A stretch of 11,695 nt of DNA from Desulfobacteraceae bacterium (GTDB lineage Bacteria > Desulfobacterota > Desulfobacteria > Desulfobacterales > JAABSP01), in NCBI GenBank assembly GCA_011390035.1, contig JAABTE010000054.1, forward strand, positions 1 to 11,695. Direction: 5' to 3'. The notes beneath the pieces were generated by a model, which had not been told where the DNA came from, searched no databases, and was given only the letters and a program-made list of their open reading frames with translations. This document shows, piece by piece, positions 1 to 7,003 of the stretch; the stretch's first letter is position 1; each line of letters opens with the position of its first letter. The translations under genes and the position numbers were made by a program.

Positions 1-701
1 CGGACGCCCCGCCCATCAAGATCGGCCTCTTTTTCGATCCGGAAGCCATCCCCGCCCCCGCCGCCGACCGGGTGGACCGCCTCATGAGCGCCGCCGCCAC
101 GCAAGCAGGCGCCCTGATAGCGGACCAGTCCACCATCCGAGAGGTGCTGGCCACGGTGGATTGTCTGGCCAGAAAAGACCTCGGCTGCGTCGCCGAATCC
201 CTCTCCATCTACCCCGGCGTCCGCATGCTGGTCCTCTTCGAGGCCGCCGAATTCCCCGACCGCCTCCCGGCCAAGGCCCTGCTCCGCATGTCCGTGGTGG
301 ACACCGGCCTGTCCTACCGCTACCCCACCATGGAGGTGGCCGCCGATGTGGCCTCCGCCCAGGACCTTGACCGTTTCCTGGCCGGCACCATGGTCCAGTT
401 AACCCGGTTCGCCACCCTGAAAAGCGAGTTGATGCCCTGGCACTGCCGAGCCTTCTCCAGGGATGGCGACACCTGGCACATCACCGCCGGCGCCCGCTCG
501 GGCTTCAAGGTCGGCGACATCCTGGCCGTCATGCCCCCCGGCAAGCTGGTCAAAAGCCCCACCGGCCTGCCCGCCGGCTGGATTCCGGGCCGGATAAAGG
601 GGCAAGTCACCATCACAGGCCTGTTCGGCGACGATCTGGCCGCCTGCCGCGTGGCCGAGGGCGAGGGACCGGAGCCGGGGGATCTATTGCTGCTGCCCTG
701 A
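1..701 (+). CDS. C-terminal part of a CsgG/FlgT-C-like envelope protein (5' partial)
   Basis: The reading frame is open from base 3 to the stop at 699-701 and has no convincing start inside the window, so the gene begins upstream; a GTG at 72 is possible but lacks a clear ribosome-binding site. About 232 residues are visible. The first visible residues (IKIGLFFDPEAIP) look like the middle of a domain. The last ~75 residues contain WHITAGARSGFKVGDILAV, then LVKSPTG, then GQVTITGLFGDDLAACRV and GDLLLL. That order (G-x-K-V-G-D, a 'sPtG' turn, a 'G-x-V-T-I' strand, a final G-D) is typical of the C-terminal beta domain of CsgG- and FlgT-type outer-membrane/periplasmic proteins. Role is inferred only: an envelope assembly or secretion accessory protein. 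No membrane segment is seen in the visible part. It could also be an unrelated protein with a similar small beta domain. Confidence 0.7.
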   Translation, partial: DAPPIKIGLFFDPEAIPAPAADRVDRLMSAAATQAGALIADQSTIREVLATVDCLARKDLGCVAESLSIYPGVRMLVLFEAAEFPDRLPAKALLRMSVVDTGLSYRYPTMEVAADVASAQDLDRFLAGTMVQLTRFATLKSELMPWHCRAFSRDGDTWHITAGARSGFKVGDILAVMPPGKLVKSPTGLPAGWIPGRIKGQVTITGLFGDDLAACRVAEGEGPEPGDLLLLP

Positions 702-731
702 AAGGCTACGCGATATTCGTAGGTGGCAATT

Positions 732-757
732 GATGGGGGATTGTTATCTCCCCCATC
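732..757 (+). terminator. Hairpin after the CsgG/FlgT-like gene, weak terminator
   Basis: A perfect 9-bp inverted repeat, GATGGGGGA (732-740) and TCCCCCATC (749-757), with an 8-nt loop, lies 30 bases after the stop. It is followed only by a broken T-tract (catcatttta), so it may be a weak intrinsic terminator or a transcript-end stabiliser rather than a strong terminator. Confidence 0.4.
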
Positions 758-813
758 GGCATCATTTTATAGAAGAAGATTATCATCATCAAGCTTGAGC
801 GAGGATGAACAAA

Positions 814-1101
814 ATGCTTGCCACTATAGAAGAAATTAAAACAGCAATAAATTCTCTTTCTAAAACGGAATTCGCCCGTCTTCGAAAATGGATTTTGGAA
901 AAGGACCGGGAAAAATGTGACCGAGCATGGGACCGAGCAATAGAAAAAGATTCAGCATCCGGAGAGCTGGATTTCCTGATTGAGGAATCCCTTGTGGTGA
1001 AAGAGAGGCGGATTCCCGGATTGAACAGAGGGGAGATATGGATCAGCGATGACTTTGACGCTCCTCTGCCGGACAAATTCTGGCTCGGAGAAGAAACATG
1101 A
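814..1101 (+). CDS. VapB-like antitoxin of a type II toxin-antitoxin locus
   Basis: A 95-residue protein if started at ATG 814. The GAGCGAGG ribosome-binding site (797-804) is 9 nt from this ATG but abuts the earlier in-frame ATG at 805, so 814 is preferred. The N-terminal half (MLATIEEIKTAINSLSKTEF, then an acidic/basic helix with DRAIEKDSASGELDFLIEES) resembles the small helical antitoxins that neutralise RelE/ParE or PIN toxins. The C-terminal end, GLNRGEIWISDDFDAPLPD, matches the 'G-x-x-K-G-x-I-W-[MI]-S-x-D-F-D-x-P-L' tail common in DUF2281-type VapB antitoxins. That tail normally binds the partner PIN toxin. The stop codon overlaps the next ATG as ATGA, the usual arrangement for a translationally coupled toxin, but only a toxin remnant follows. 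The gene is AT-richer than its neighbours (AAA, AAT, TTT and GAA codons are frequent), consistent with horizontal acquisition. The family is a judgement from motif style. Confidence 0.7.
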   Translation: MLATIEEIKTAINSLSKTEFARLRKWILEKDREKCDRAWDRAIEKDSASGELDFLIEESLVVKERRIPGLNRGEIWISDDFDAPLPDKFWLGEET

Positions 1102-1169
1102 GGCATATGCCCATAGCCGCCGGCAAAAACGGCGTTTTCAGGGACTATCCGGTCGATATTTTCTGGTAA
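1098..1169 (+). pseudogene. VapC/PIN-domain toxin remnant with internal deletion
   Basis: A 23-codon frame begins at an ATG overlapping the antitoxin stop (ATGA) and ends at TAA 1167-1169. Its product starts MR and continues HMPIAAGKNGVFRDYPVDIFW. Antitoxin-coupled PIN toxins usually start MR-x-LLDTH and end with a strand such as 'gxPivT.D..f.dYpV.iiW'. The frame therefore looks like the first codons of a toxin joined directly to its last ~20 codons, with the ~100-residue catalytic core (the acidic residues) missing. The usual Thr-x-Asp near the C-terminus appears as AGK, so that part is degraded too. It cannot act as a nuclease. The alternative is a chance small ORF, but the start overlap and the YPV-x-x-W ending both fit a PIN remnant. 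Confidence 0.5.
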
Positions 1170-1201
1170 TACTAAAGGTCAACATCAGCTTCCGGATAAA
1201 G

Positions 1202-1243
1202 GAAAGGCCCCCGCCAATCAAGCGCGGGAGCCTTTCTTTTTTT
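1202..1243 (+). terminator. Strong intrinsic terminator between convergent genes
   Basis: The left arm GAAAGGC-C-CCCGC (1202-1214) pairs with GCGGG-A-GCCTTTC (1224-1236), with one internal mismatch. It is followed on the + strand by TTTTTTT (1237-1243). It closes the antitoxin/remnant transcript and lies 45 bases beyond the stop of the opposing lipase gene. Read from the other strand the hairpin is followed by a CCTTTCCTTT tract, so it may also slow transcripts from the lipase side. Confidence 0.85.
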
Positions 1244-1287
1244 AACCGATCATCCGGGCTTCATCACCCGAAACAGTCAGACCGCCG

Positions 1288-4080
1288 TCAGGGATTAAAA
1301 AACGCGCTGATCTGCGCCCGTGCGGCCTGGGAGGCCGCCGAGACGTAATCCGCGTCCATATGGGGGCCGGCGACCGGATAGCCCTCGATGGAATCATGAA
1401 TGACAAAGGTGTGGGCCATCCAGTTTTTCTCCATGCCCTGTTTTCCGCCATAAAGGTACCAGCCAGCCTGCGCGGGGACCGGATCGGTAAAATCCACCAC
1501 CGGGCGCAGGGTGTCATGGCCAATGGTCAGCGCCAGGACATGATTGGCGACATTCGGCACCAGGGTATCGCCAAAGGCGCTCAGATGCAGGATCTTTTCG
1601 CTGGCCGATTTCGCGGCGGCGGCAAGATAGGCCGGATCGGCCGGATCCATGATCGTCTGCAACACGCCGAACGCGGTAAAATATTCAATGGAGTTTCTCT
1701 CCACCCCGAGCACATCGGTGATGCTGGCCACCATGGGGTGCGTCGCCTGGTCGAATATGGCGGCGAAGTTGCCGCCGCCCGCCGACATGGCCACCTTGTC
1801 CAGATCGGCGATGTTGTCCGCCGCAAAAACCGAGCCGAGAATCGATCCCAGGGAGTGGGACATGAACTGGACGCGGGTCGGCACATCATCTTCATCCACC
1901 ACCGCCTGCCCGGGCATGTTGACAGTCCCATCCCCATCCAGGTCGAACAGGCCGGCATTCAGATTGCGCAGCATGACATTCATGTCGAAATAGGCCTGGT
2001 AGCAATTCATTCTGCTTACGGGAAGGTTGCCGGATATGAAGCCTTCTCCGGAGGCCGCCCCCTCCATGGCGCGGGCGCCGTGGTACGGAAAGTCCATGGC
2101 CAAAACCGGATCATCGAACATGGGGGCCACCAGCTCGCCGGTCGCTTTGCTCTGGCCCAGGCCGTGCTGGAAAATTACGACCGTTCCGTCATATGTCTCC
2201 GGATTATAAACGGTGTAGGGCACGCCGATCTGCTCCAGCGTTGGCGATTGCAGGTTCACGGTGATGAAGACGCCCGGCGCCGGCATGTCCACGGCGGTCA
2301 TCGGCGGGATCTGGGTCTTGATGGCATTGTATTCGGCGGCGATGGCCAGCTCGCCATTGGCCGTGTAAGGCAGGTTGGGCGATTCGCCGATGACGGCGGC
2401 CAGCTCGTCCAGCGAGGTGATGCCCATGCCGGCGGCGTAGGCCATGATTTTTTTAAAATCATCGGTGCTAAGGGTTTTGGACGCGGTGGTGAAGGTGAAC
2501 ATGTGCAACAGGTTATCGGCTTCCACGCTCACCGTGCGGAGTACCAGGTTGGCCAGCGGCACATAGCTCTGGCGAAGCGGCTCCAGGCCGGCCAGATCCC
2601 CTGTCAGCTCCTGACTGCCCAGCAGGGCGTTGTAAAGGGCCGGGCGCTTGACCATCACCCCGTTTTTATCCACAAAAAGGTCCAGCGTGTCAGGATTTTC
2701 AGCCATCACATACACCAGGTAGGTGGCGCCGGGGGCCAACGGCTGGATGGGATAGATCTTGATGAACGCGCCATCCTGACCCACCTCGACGCGGGCGTCG
2801 TAGAACAGGTTGTAGTGCGCCTTGAGGCTCTCTTGCAGAAGGGGCCAGTTGCTTTCGGGAAATTGGGCCAGGGCGGCCATGACCGCCGGCGGAATCTGCT
2901 CCGGCGGCGTGGTCCTCGGATCGCCCAGGTTCAGACCCTGATAGAGGGCACCCATGAGCATGTTCAGATTGATCAGACGGATGTTGTTTTTCAGGCCGAT
3001 CGGATCAAGAGCCACATTGGCCGCGAGGGGAATGGCGATGGGAAGATTGGGGCTTAAGCCTTTCAGATTCAGGGCATTGATCGCCGTGTAGAAGGCCGCC
3101 GTCTGGTCCGTTCCGCTGACGGGCAGGGTCACCATGCCGCCGGTTCGCGCCCAGGCCACATCGTTGGGAAAGGGAACGACCGAGGCGTTCGGATCGAAGG
3201 CAAAGGCGGTGCCGGCCAGCATCGGCCCAACCGCAGCGAGGGTGGCGTCGTAGATGGGCTGGATGTTCGATTCCACAACCACATCTCCCTGGGGAAAATT
3301 CATCAGGATGCCGCCCGCGGCCCTTGCCAGGATGTTGGCGATGCCGAAGGCGTCGCCGGACAGGACGGCTTCGTTTTTCACGATGGCGTCATCCAGCATG
3401 ATGGCCGCGCCGGCCATGTAGATCGCCTCCAGAAGGCTTTCAGTGTTGTTCAAAACGGTGCCGGGCTTGGCGAAAATGCCGGCCAGCTTAGCATAAATCC
3501 GCATCTGGTTGCCAATCCCGTGGACTGCCGCAGGCGGCTTGCGCGTCAGCAGGTCCAGCACGGCCTCCACCGCCTTGGCCAGCTTGAGAACCTGAGCATC
3601 CGAACCCGCGGGGCTGGCGATATCGGCGTCATAGGCCGCCCCGATCCTGGCCTTCAGGTCTCCGTCGAACACCACAAGAGTGGTGACCGGGGTGATATTT
3701 CTGGCGCCCATGGGCGCCAACATGGGAAAGGCGCTCAGGGCATTGCCCTGGCTGTCCGAAACCGTTCCGCCGGAGACGAACAGAACGTAAGCGCCATAGG
3801 CCGGCGGAATGGTGAGGGTGAAATTGCCGGCCGCGTCGGTTGTCGCGGAAACTTCCCCGTCATTCTTTTCATAGTCGCCCGTCACGCCGGCAGGCGTGAG
3901 CCGATCCGCCAGCACCATGGCGCCGGTCACATAGCCCTGGGCCGCCTTTCCGGAGATCACCGTGGGCCGCGGCGCGGGCTGGGCAACATAATCATCGTCG
4001 TTGTCATCCCCGCAGCCGAGGGCGGTGAAAACCATCAGGGCCGCCAGTGCGAATGCCAGCCATCTGCTTTTAGAATTCAT
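1288..4080 (-). CDS. Outer-membrane lipoprotein lipase, VolA / Pla-1/cef type
   Basis: A 930-residue lipoprotein. The start at 4080 is chosen because it gives a classic lipoprotein signal (MNSKSRWLAFALAALMVF, lipobox TALGC, Cys23) and has GGGAGG 6 nt upstream; an in-frame extension to 4146 runs through a hairpin and spoils the signal. After Cys23 come Gly and several Asp (GDDNDDD), then a carboxypeptidase-regulatory-like beta domain (~40-135, with 'ATTDAAGNFTLTIP'). Next is a long helical/beta middle region (~140-600) and a C-terminal alpha/beta hydrolase (~600-930). Hydrolase marks: HGLG (639-642, oxyanion region), FMSHSLGSILG with candidate nucleophile Ser743, FGD with candidate acid Asp838, and GPHM with candidate base His907. 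DLDGDGTVN (713-721) resembles a calcium-binding loop. Homologues of this type are surface lipases/lysophospholipases. The substrate is unknown. It follows the beta-barrel gene on the same strand, 105 bases away. Confidence 0.85.
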   Translation of the reverse strand: MNSKSRWLAFALAALMVFTALGCGDDNDDDYVAQPAPRPTVISGKAAQGYVTGAMVLADRLTPAGVTGDYEKNDGEVSATTDAAGNFTLTIPPAYGAYVLFVSGGTVSDSQGNALSAFPMLAPMGARNITPVTTLVVFDGDLKARIGAAYDADIASPAGSDAQVLKLAKAVEAVLDLLTRKPPAAVHGIGNQMRIYAKLAGIFAKPGTVLNNTESLLEAIYMAGAAIMLDDAIVKNEAVLSGDAFGIANILARAAGGILMNFPQGDVVVESNIQPIYDATLAAVGPMLAGTAFAFDPNASVVPFPNDVAWARTGGMVTLPVSGTDQTAAFYTAINALNLKGLSPNLPIAIPLAANVALDPIGLKNNIRLINLNMLMGALYQGLNLGDPRTTPPEQIPPAVMAALAQFPESNWPLLQESLKAHYNLFYDARVEVGQDGAFIKIYPIQPLAPGATYLVYVMAENPDTLDLFVDKNGVMVKRPALYNALLGSQELTGDLAGLEPLRQSYVPLANLVLRTVSVEADNLLHMFTFTTASKTLSTDDFKKIMAYAAGMGITSLDELAAVIGESPNLPYTANGELAIAAEYNAIKTQIPPMTAVDMPAPGVFITVNLQSPTLEQIGVPYTVYNPETYDGTVVIFQHGLGQSKATGELVAPMFDDPVLAMDFPYHGARAMEGAASGEGFISGNLPVSRMNCYQAYFDMNVMLRNLNAGLFDLDGDGTVNMPGQAVVDEDDVPTRVQFMSHSLGSILGSVFAADNIADLDKVAMSAGGGNFAAIFDQATHPMVASITDVLGVERNSIEYFTAFGVLQTIMDPADPAYLAAAAKSASEKILHLSAFGDTLVPNVANHVLALTIGHDTLRPVVDFTDPVPAQAGWYLYGGKQGMEKNWMAHTFVIHDSIEGYPVAGPHMDADYVSAASQAARAQISAFFNP

Positions 4081-4085
4081 CCATA

Positions 4086-4091
4086 ACCTCC
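4086..4091 (-). promoter_or_regulatory. Ribosome-binding site of the lipase gene
   Basis: GGGAGG lies 5-6 nt before the ATG at 4080. It decides the start in favour of 4080 over the upstream in-frame ATG at 4146. Confidence 0.75.
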
Positions 4092-4117
4092 CGTCATTTT
4101 TTGTTGTTTTAAAACAT

Positions 4118-4159
4118 GATTCAGGCGCTTCGGGCAGCGAAGCCAAAAGCGCCTGAATC
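4118..4159 (-). terminator. Perfect 13-bp inverted repeat between barrel and lipase genes
   Basis: GATTCAGGCGCTT (4118-4130) and AAGCGCCTGAATC (4147-4159) are exact inverse complements around a 16-nt loop that itself holds a smaller CTTCG/CGAAG pair. On the - strand the stem is followed by ATGTTTTAAAAC, a short T-tract. It sits 26 bases after the barrel stop and 37 bases before the lipase start. It is probably an intrinsic terminator or attenuator that lowers lipase expression relative to the barrel, or a 3'-end stabiliser. Confidence 0.65.
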
Positions 4160-4185
4160 GCTCATGACATATCAGTTTCGGATCG

Positions 4186-6807
4186 TTAGAAATTCCAGAT
4201 CAGCTCCGCGGCGATGCGGATGGCCGTTTCGTCGCTCGACTCGCCGGTGAGGGCCTCGGTCACGTCCTCGACGGCCTCGCCCGGAAAGAAGAAGGCCGCC
4301 TGGCCCTTGATGAACATGTGCTTGCTCAGAGCCAGGGTCAGCTCGTTGTCCCACTCCGTTCCCACGAAGCCCGCGTCCACCCTGGTGGCCCGGCGCTTCT
4401 GGCCGGTGGCCAGTGACTCGATGGTCACAGGGTTGACCATGTTGGTGACATAAAAATCCTCGTTCCAGTGGAAGAAATTGAAGTTGCTGCGGAAGATGAG
4501 GAAGATCTTGGGCCGCATGGTGAAGCCGAGGCTGTACATGGTCAGGCCGGGGTTGTCGCCGCGGCCGTTGCCGTTGCCGGCGAAGTTCTGAAGGCCGCCA
4601 ACGAAGACAGGCGTTCCATTGCCGTAGAATTCAGGGAGGTATCCATAAAGCGCGGTGCCCAGCACGAAATTGGTGTCGCCGATAATAGTATTCTCCCCGC
4701 CCCACATAGCGGAAAAGCGTTGGGCGTTAGTCACACCAGAATAACCACCCAAGGTATCATCCGTGGAATCATCGTCGCCGGAGGTGTACATGAAGCCGAA
4801 GTGGGGTTTTAAGCTCATCCAGCCCACCGCATCGCCCAGTTCGATGCCCACGTCTGCGGCAAAGGCGTAAGAGGAGATGTCGAAATCGTCGTGTTGGATT
4901 GTATGAACGCCATTATCGACCCCCTGAAGCCCGGTCTTTTCCGCAGAGCCGAACTTGTAAACGCCTTCCGTCATCAGTTCCACCATGCCGAATTTGCCCA
5001 GATAGTAGGCGCCGATGTTGTGCGAGTCGGTTGTGGCGATGTCGCCGGTGATGCCCGCGAACTTGCCCAGGCCCGCCTGGGTGGCCATGGCGCCCAGAAG
5101 GTCGGTGGCCGGCACGTTGCGGATGCGGTCGTAGGCATAAAACATGCGGACCTTGTCGCTCTGGCGGAACCTGTAATCCAGGTAGCCGGCGATCAGGTCC
5201 CGGTCCTCGTCCACGGAGCCGTTATGGTCGTTGACACTGATCTGAAAGTCGTTCTCCTCCAGCTTCAGCCAAGCCATGGAGTAGTAAAGGTTGTCATAAT
5301 TGCCCTTTATCCAGAAGCCGGCGTTGTCGTCGCCGTAAACCATGGAGGCCGCCTCGATGATGTCCAGGCCCCACACGTCCCATCCGGCGTGAAACCGCAG
5401 CAGCTCGGGCACCAGCTCAATGCTGGCGTTGAGCCGCTCAAGGCCAAAGTTGCTGGACCCGTCCGTCCGGCCTCCCCGGTTATCGACGGTATCTGTGTCG
5501 ATGGGGCGGTCAAACTCCAGGGCGCCGTAAAAGCTCCACTTGCGGTCCTTTGCCATGGCGTTGAAGTACATCTTTGTCTCATTGCGGATATAGCCGTCGT
5601 TGACGCTGCCGCTTTCATTTGAGTGGGTCTTGAGGAAGGTTTCGGCCAGATAGTAAGGAGAGAAGGCGTCCGCCTGGGCTTTAAGCACTGTGGCGTAAGC
5701 AACGGCCTCAATGATGGTGGCGTTGGGATTGTCGCTCATGATCTTGGCCACCACGCCATCCACGATCCGGCCGGCGCCCGCCACCAGGGCCGGGTCAGCG
5801 TTGCCTCGGATCACACCCTCGGCCGCGGCGTCCGACGCGGCGGCGGCCGCCTGCACCACCACGGTCTGTGCAGCCGTTTCCGCGGCGGCATCGTTGCCGG
5901 CGGCGGCCGCGGCAATGTAATCCGGATCGGAAAAGACATCCCGGACCGCGGCGCCCTCATCCGCGCCCACCGCTTCCGCCGCGTCGATGGCGGCGTTCAT
6001 TACATATGGGGTGGCAATCTGTGTGGCGATCGCCTGGGCGGTTGCCGGATCTCCGGCGGCCACCGCGGCCTGATAATCGGAATTGGCCGCGATGGCGGCC
6101 AGCGCCTCGCCGGCAACGGCCATATCTTTGGTGGCGATGGCGGTCTTGTAGACATCCGCCGCGGCCGATGCCGTTTCCAGGCCAACGATATAGGTTTGCG
6201 CCGTGCCCATGCCGGCCAACTGAGCCGCCGAATCAGCGGCGCTCTGAATCTGGGCCGCGCCGGCGGCCGCCTGCTTGATGCCCTGGGCGGTGGCCGGATC
6301 GGCCGCGGCGCCCAGCACCGCGTCGGCATTGTACAGCGAGTTGGCCAGATCCGCGAAGGCCGTGCGGATGCCCCGGTCTTCGTCGAGCGAATTGACAAAC
6401 GCCGTGCGGGCCGTATTGACTTCCATTCCGGCGTTGGCCGAGTTATAGGCGATGCCAGCGAATTGCTTGATCGGCTCGGTATTGACAAACCCGGGCACAT
6501 TCTCGCTGATACCGAAATCCCAGTTGGATTCCGACGTGGGGATGAATCGAACGGTCGCTCCGAAGCTCATCAGGATGTCCTTTCCCGTCTCGATGCCGAT
6601 GCCCCCAGGCCCCAGCACCTTGTCCGGATTCAGATCCGTCGGCCCCGTCAGCACCTCCTCGGTGATGTCGTCTACAATGCCCGCATCCTGCTCCATCACG
6701 GGCTCCGCCGCCGGTTCCGCCGCCGGCTCGGCCGCCAGGGCGAGGCCCGGCATCATCAGAAACAGCGCCGTCAGCAGCGTCGCAGCCTTCAACAATTCTT
6801 TTTTCAT
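4186..6807 (-). CDS. Outer-membrane beta-barrel protein, alginate-export-like, with Ala-rich insert
   Basis: An 873-residue exported protein. A signal peptide (MKKELLKAATLLTALFLMMPGLALA, cleavage near Ala25-Ala26) is followed by a short AEPAAEPAAEP repeat. The first barrel-like strand is at ~80-100 (SFGATVRFIPTSESNWDF). Residues ~109-384 are an Ala-rich, mostly helical stretch. From ~385 to the end there are many alternating aromatic/polar strands (KMYFNAMAKDRKWSFYGALEF; GYLDYRFRQSDKVRMFYAYD; IFLIFRSNFNFFHWNEDF). The end of the protein, VGTEWDNELTLALSKHMFIKGQAAFFFPGE, resembles the last strands of alginate-export (AlgE-like) barrels. The chain ends in WNF, with the C-terminal Phe used by the BAM machinery. 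Predicted location is the outer membrane, as a porin or substrate-specific channel; the substrate cannot be read. The ATG at 6807 is supported by GAAGGGAAG upstream. It is the first gene of the unit shared with the lipase lipoprotein. Confidence 0.8.
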   Translation of the reverse strand: MKKELLKAATLLTALFLMMPGLALAAEPAAEPAAEPVMEQDAGIVDDITEEVLTGPTDLNPDKVLGPGGIGIETGKDILMSFGATVRFIPTSESNWDFGISENVPGFVNTEPIKQFAGIAYNSANAGMEVNTARTAFVNSLDEDRGIRTAFADLANSLYNADAVLGAAADPATAQGIKQAAAGAAQIQSAADSAAQLAGMGTAQTYIVGLETASAAADVYKTAIATKDMAVAGEALAAIAANSDYQAAVAAGDPATAQAIATQIATPYVMNAAIDAAEAVGADEGAAVRDVFSDPDYIAAAAAGNDAAAETAAQTVVVQAAAAASDAAAEGVIRGNADPALVAGAGRIVDGVVAKIMSDNPNATIIEAVAYATVLKAQADAFSPYYLAETFLKTHSNESGSVNDGYIRNETKMYFNAMAKDRKWSFYGALEFDRPIDTDTVDNRGGRTDGSSNFGLERLNASIELVPELLRFHAGWDVWGLDIIEAASMVYGDDNAGFWIKGNYDNLYYSMAWLKLEENDFQISVNDHNGSVDEDRDLIAGYLDYRFRQSDKVRMFYAYDRIRNVPATDLLGAMATQAGLGKFAGITGDIATTDSHNIGAYYLGKFGMVELMTEGVYKFGSAEKTGLQGVDNGVHTIQHDDFDISSYAFAADVGIELGDAVGWMSLKPHFGFMYTSGDDDSTDDTLGGYSGVTNAQRFSAMWGGENTIIGDTNFVLGTALYGYLPEFYGNGTPVFVGGLQNFAGNGNGRGDNPGLTMYSLGFTMRPKIFLIFRSNFNFFHWNEDFYVTNMVNPVTIESLATGQKRRATRVDAGFVGTEWDNELTLALSKHMFIKGQAAFFFPGEAVEDVTEALTGESSDETAIRIAAELIWNF
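5656..6483 (-). other. Ala-rich helical insert inside the beta-barrel protein
   Basis: Codons ~109-384 are dominated by Ala with Asp, Gly and Val and contain two DPATAQ motifs (residues 170-175 and 253-258) plus runs such as AAAAASDAAAEG. The composition is unlike the flanking beta-strand segments and suggests a long helical or coiled domain placed between the first strand and the rest of the barrel. Confidence 0.6.
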
Positions 6808-6826
6808 CTATCTTCCCTTCCGAATT

Positions 6827-6943
6827 TTAAACATGATCATTACCAAAAACCCAATTTCCCCACCCGAAACCCAATTTCCCCATCGAAATGCCGAAAATCC
6901 ACCTCAAAGACGCAAAAAACGAGACCATCGCTATTCTGAACAT
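6827..6943 (-). CDS. Possible 38-codon leader ORF upstream of the beta-barrel gene
   Basis: The ATG at 6943 is preceded by AAAGGAGGTGG (6954-6944), the strongest Shine-Dalgarno match in the window, though its spacing is tight (about 3-4 nt). The frame runs to TAA 6829-6827, only 19 bases before the barrel start. The predicted peptide starts MFRIAMVSFFASLRWIFGIS and continues with Gly/Trp/Phe-rich residues, so it is hydrophobic and could be a membrane peptide or a translated leader. No family is recognised. Against it: it is short, and the repeats it contains are shifted in frame, so they look like DNA-level rather than protein-level repeats. Confidence 0.25.
   Translation of the reverse strand: MFRIAMVSFFASLRWIFGISMGKLGFGWGNWVFGNDHV
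6847..6882. repeat. Two exact 16-bp direct repeats, 20 bp apart
   Basis: AAACCCAATTTCCCCA occurs at 6847-6862 and again at 6867-6882. The 20-bp centre-to-centre distance is about two helical turns, as for a regulator binding twice on one DNA face. It lies 40-75 bases upstream of the barrel gene start. Confidence 0.7.
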
Positions 6944-7003
6944 CCACCTCCTTTCACCCAACGCCAGACTATGCGGGCAACAGTGCCGTTTTCCACATTC
7001 CGA

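Noticed and set aside
1360..3057. A 565-codon open frame on the + strand opposite the lipase gene
   Set aside because: It is antisense to a gene with a lipobox and clear hydrolase motifs, is rich in His/Gly/Arg/Gln as expected for a mirror frame of GC-rich coding DNA, and has no good ribosome-binding site.
4081..4146. In-frame N-terminal extension of the lipase to an ATG at 4146
   Set aside because: It would be translated through the perfect inverted repeat and would put 22 polar residues before the lipoprotein signal; the GGGAGG site favours 4080.
5623..6939. A 438-codon open frame on the + strand opposite the beta-barrel gene
   Set aside because: Arg/Gly/His-rich mirror frame of the Ala-rich insert; no family motif and no plausible start signal.
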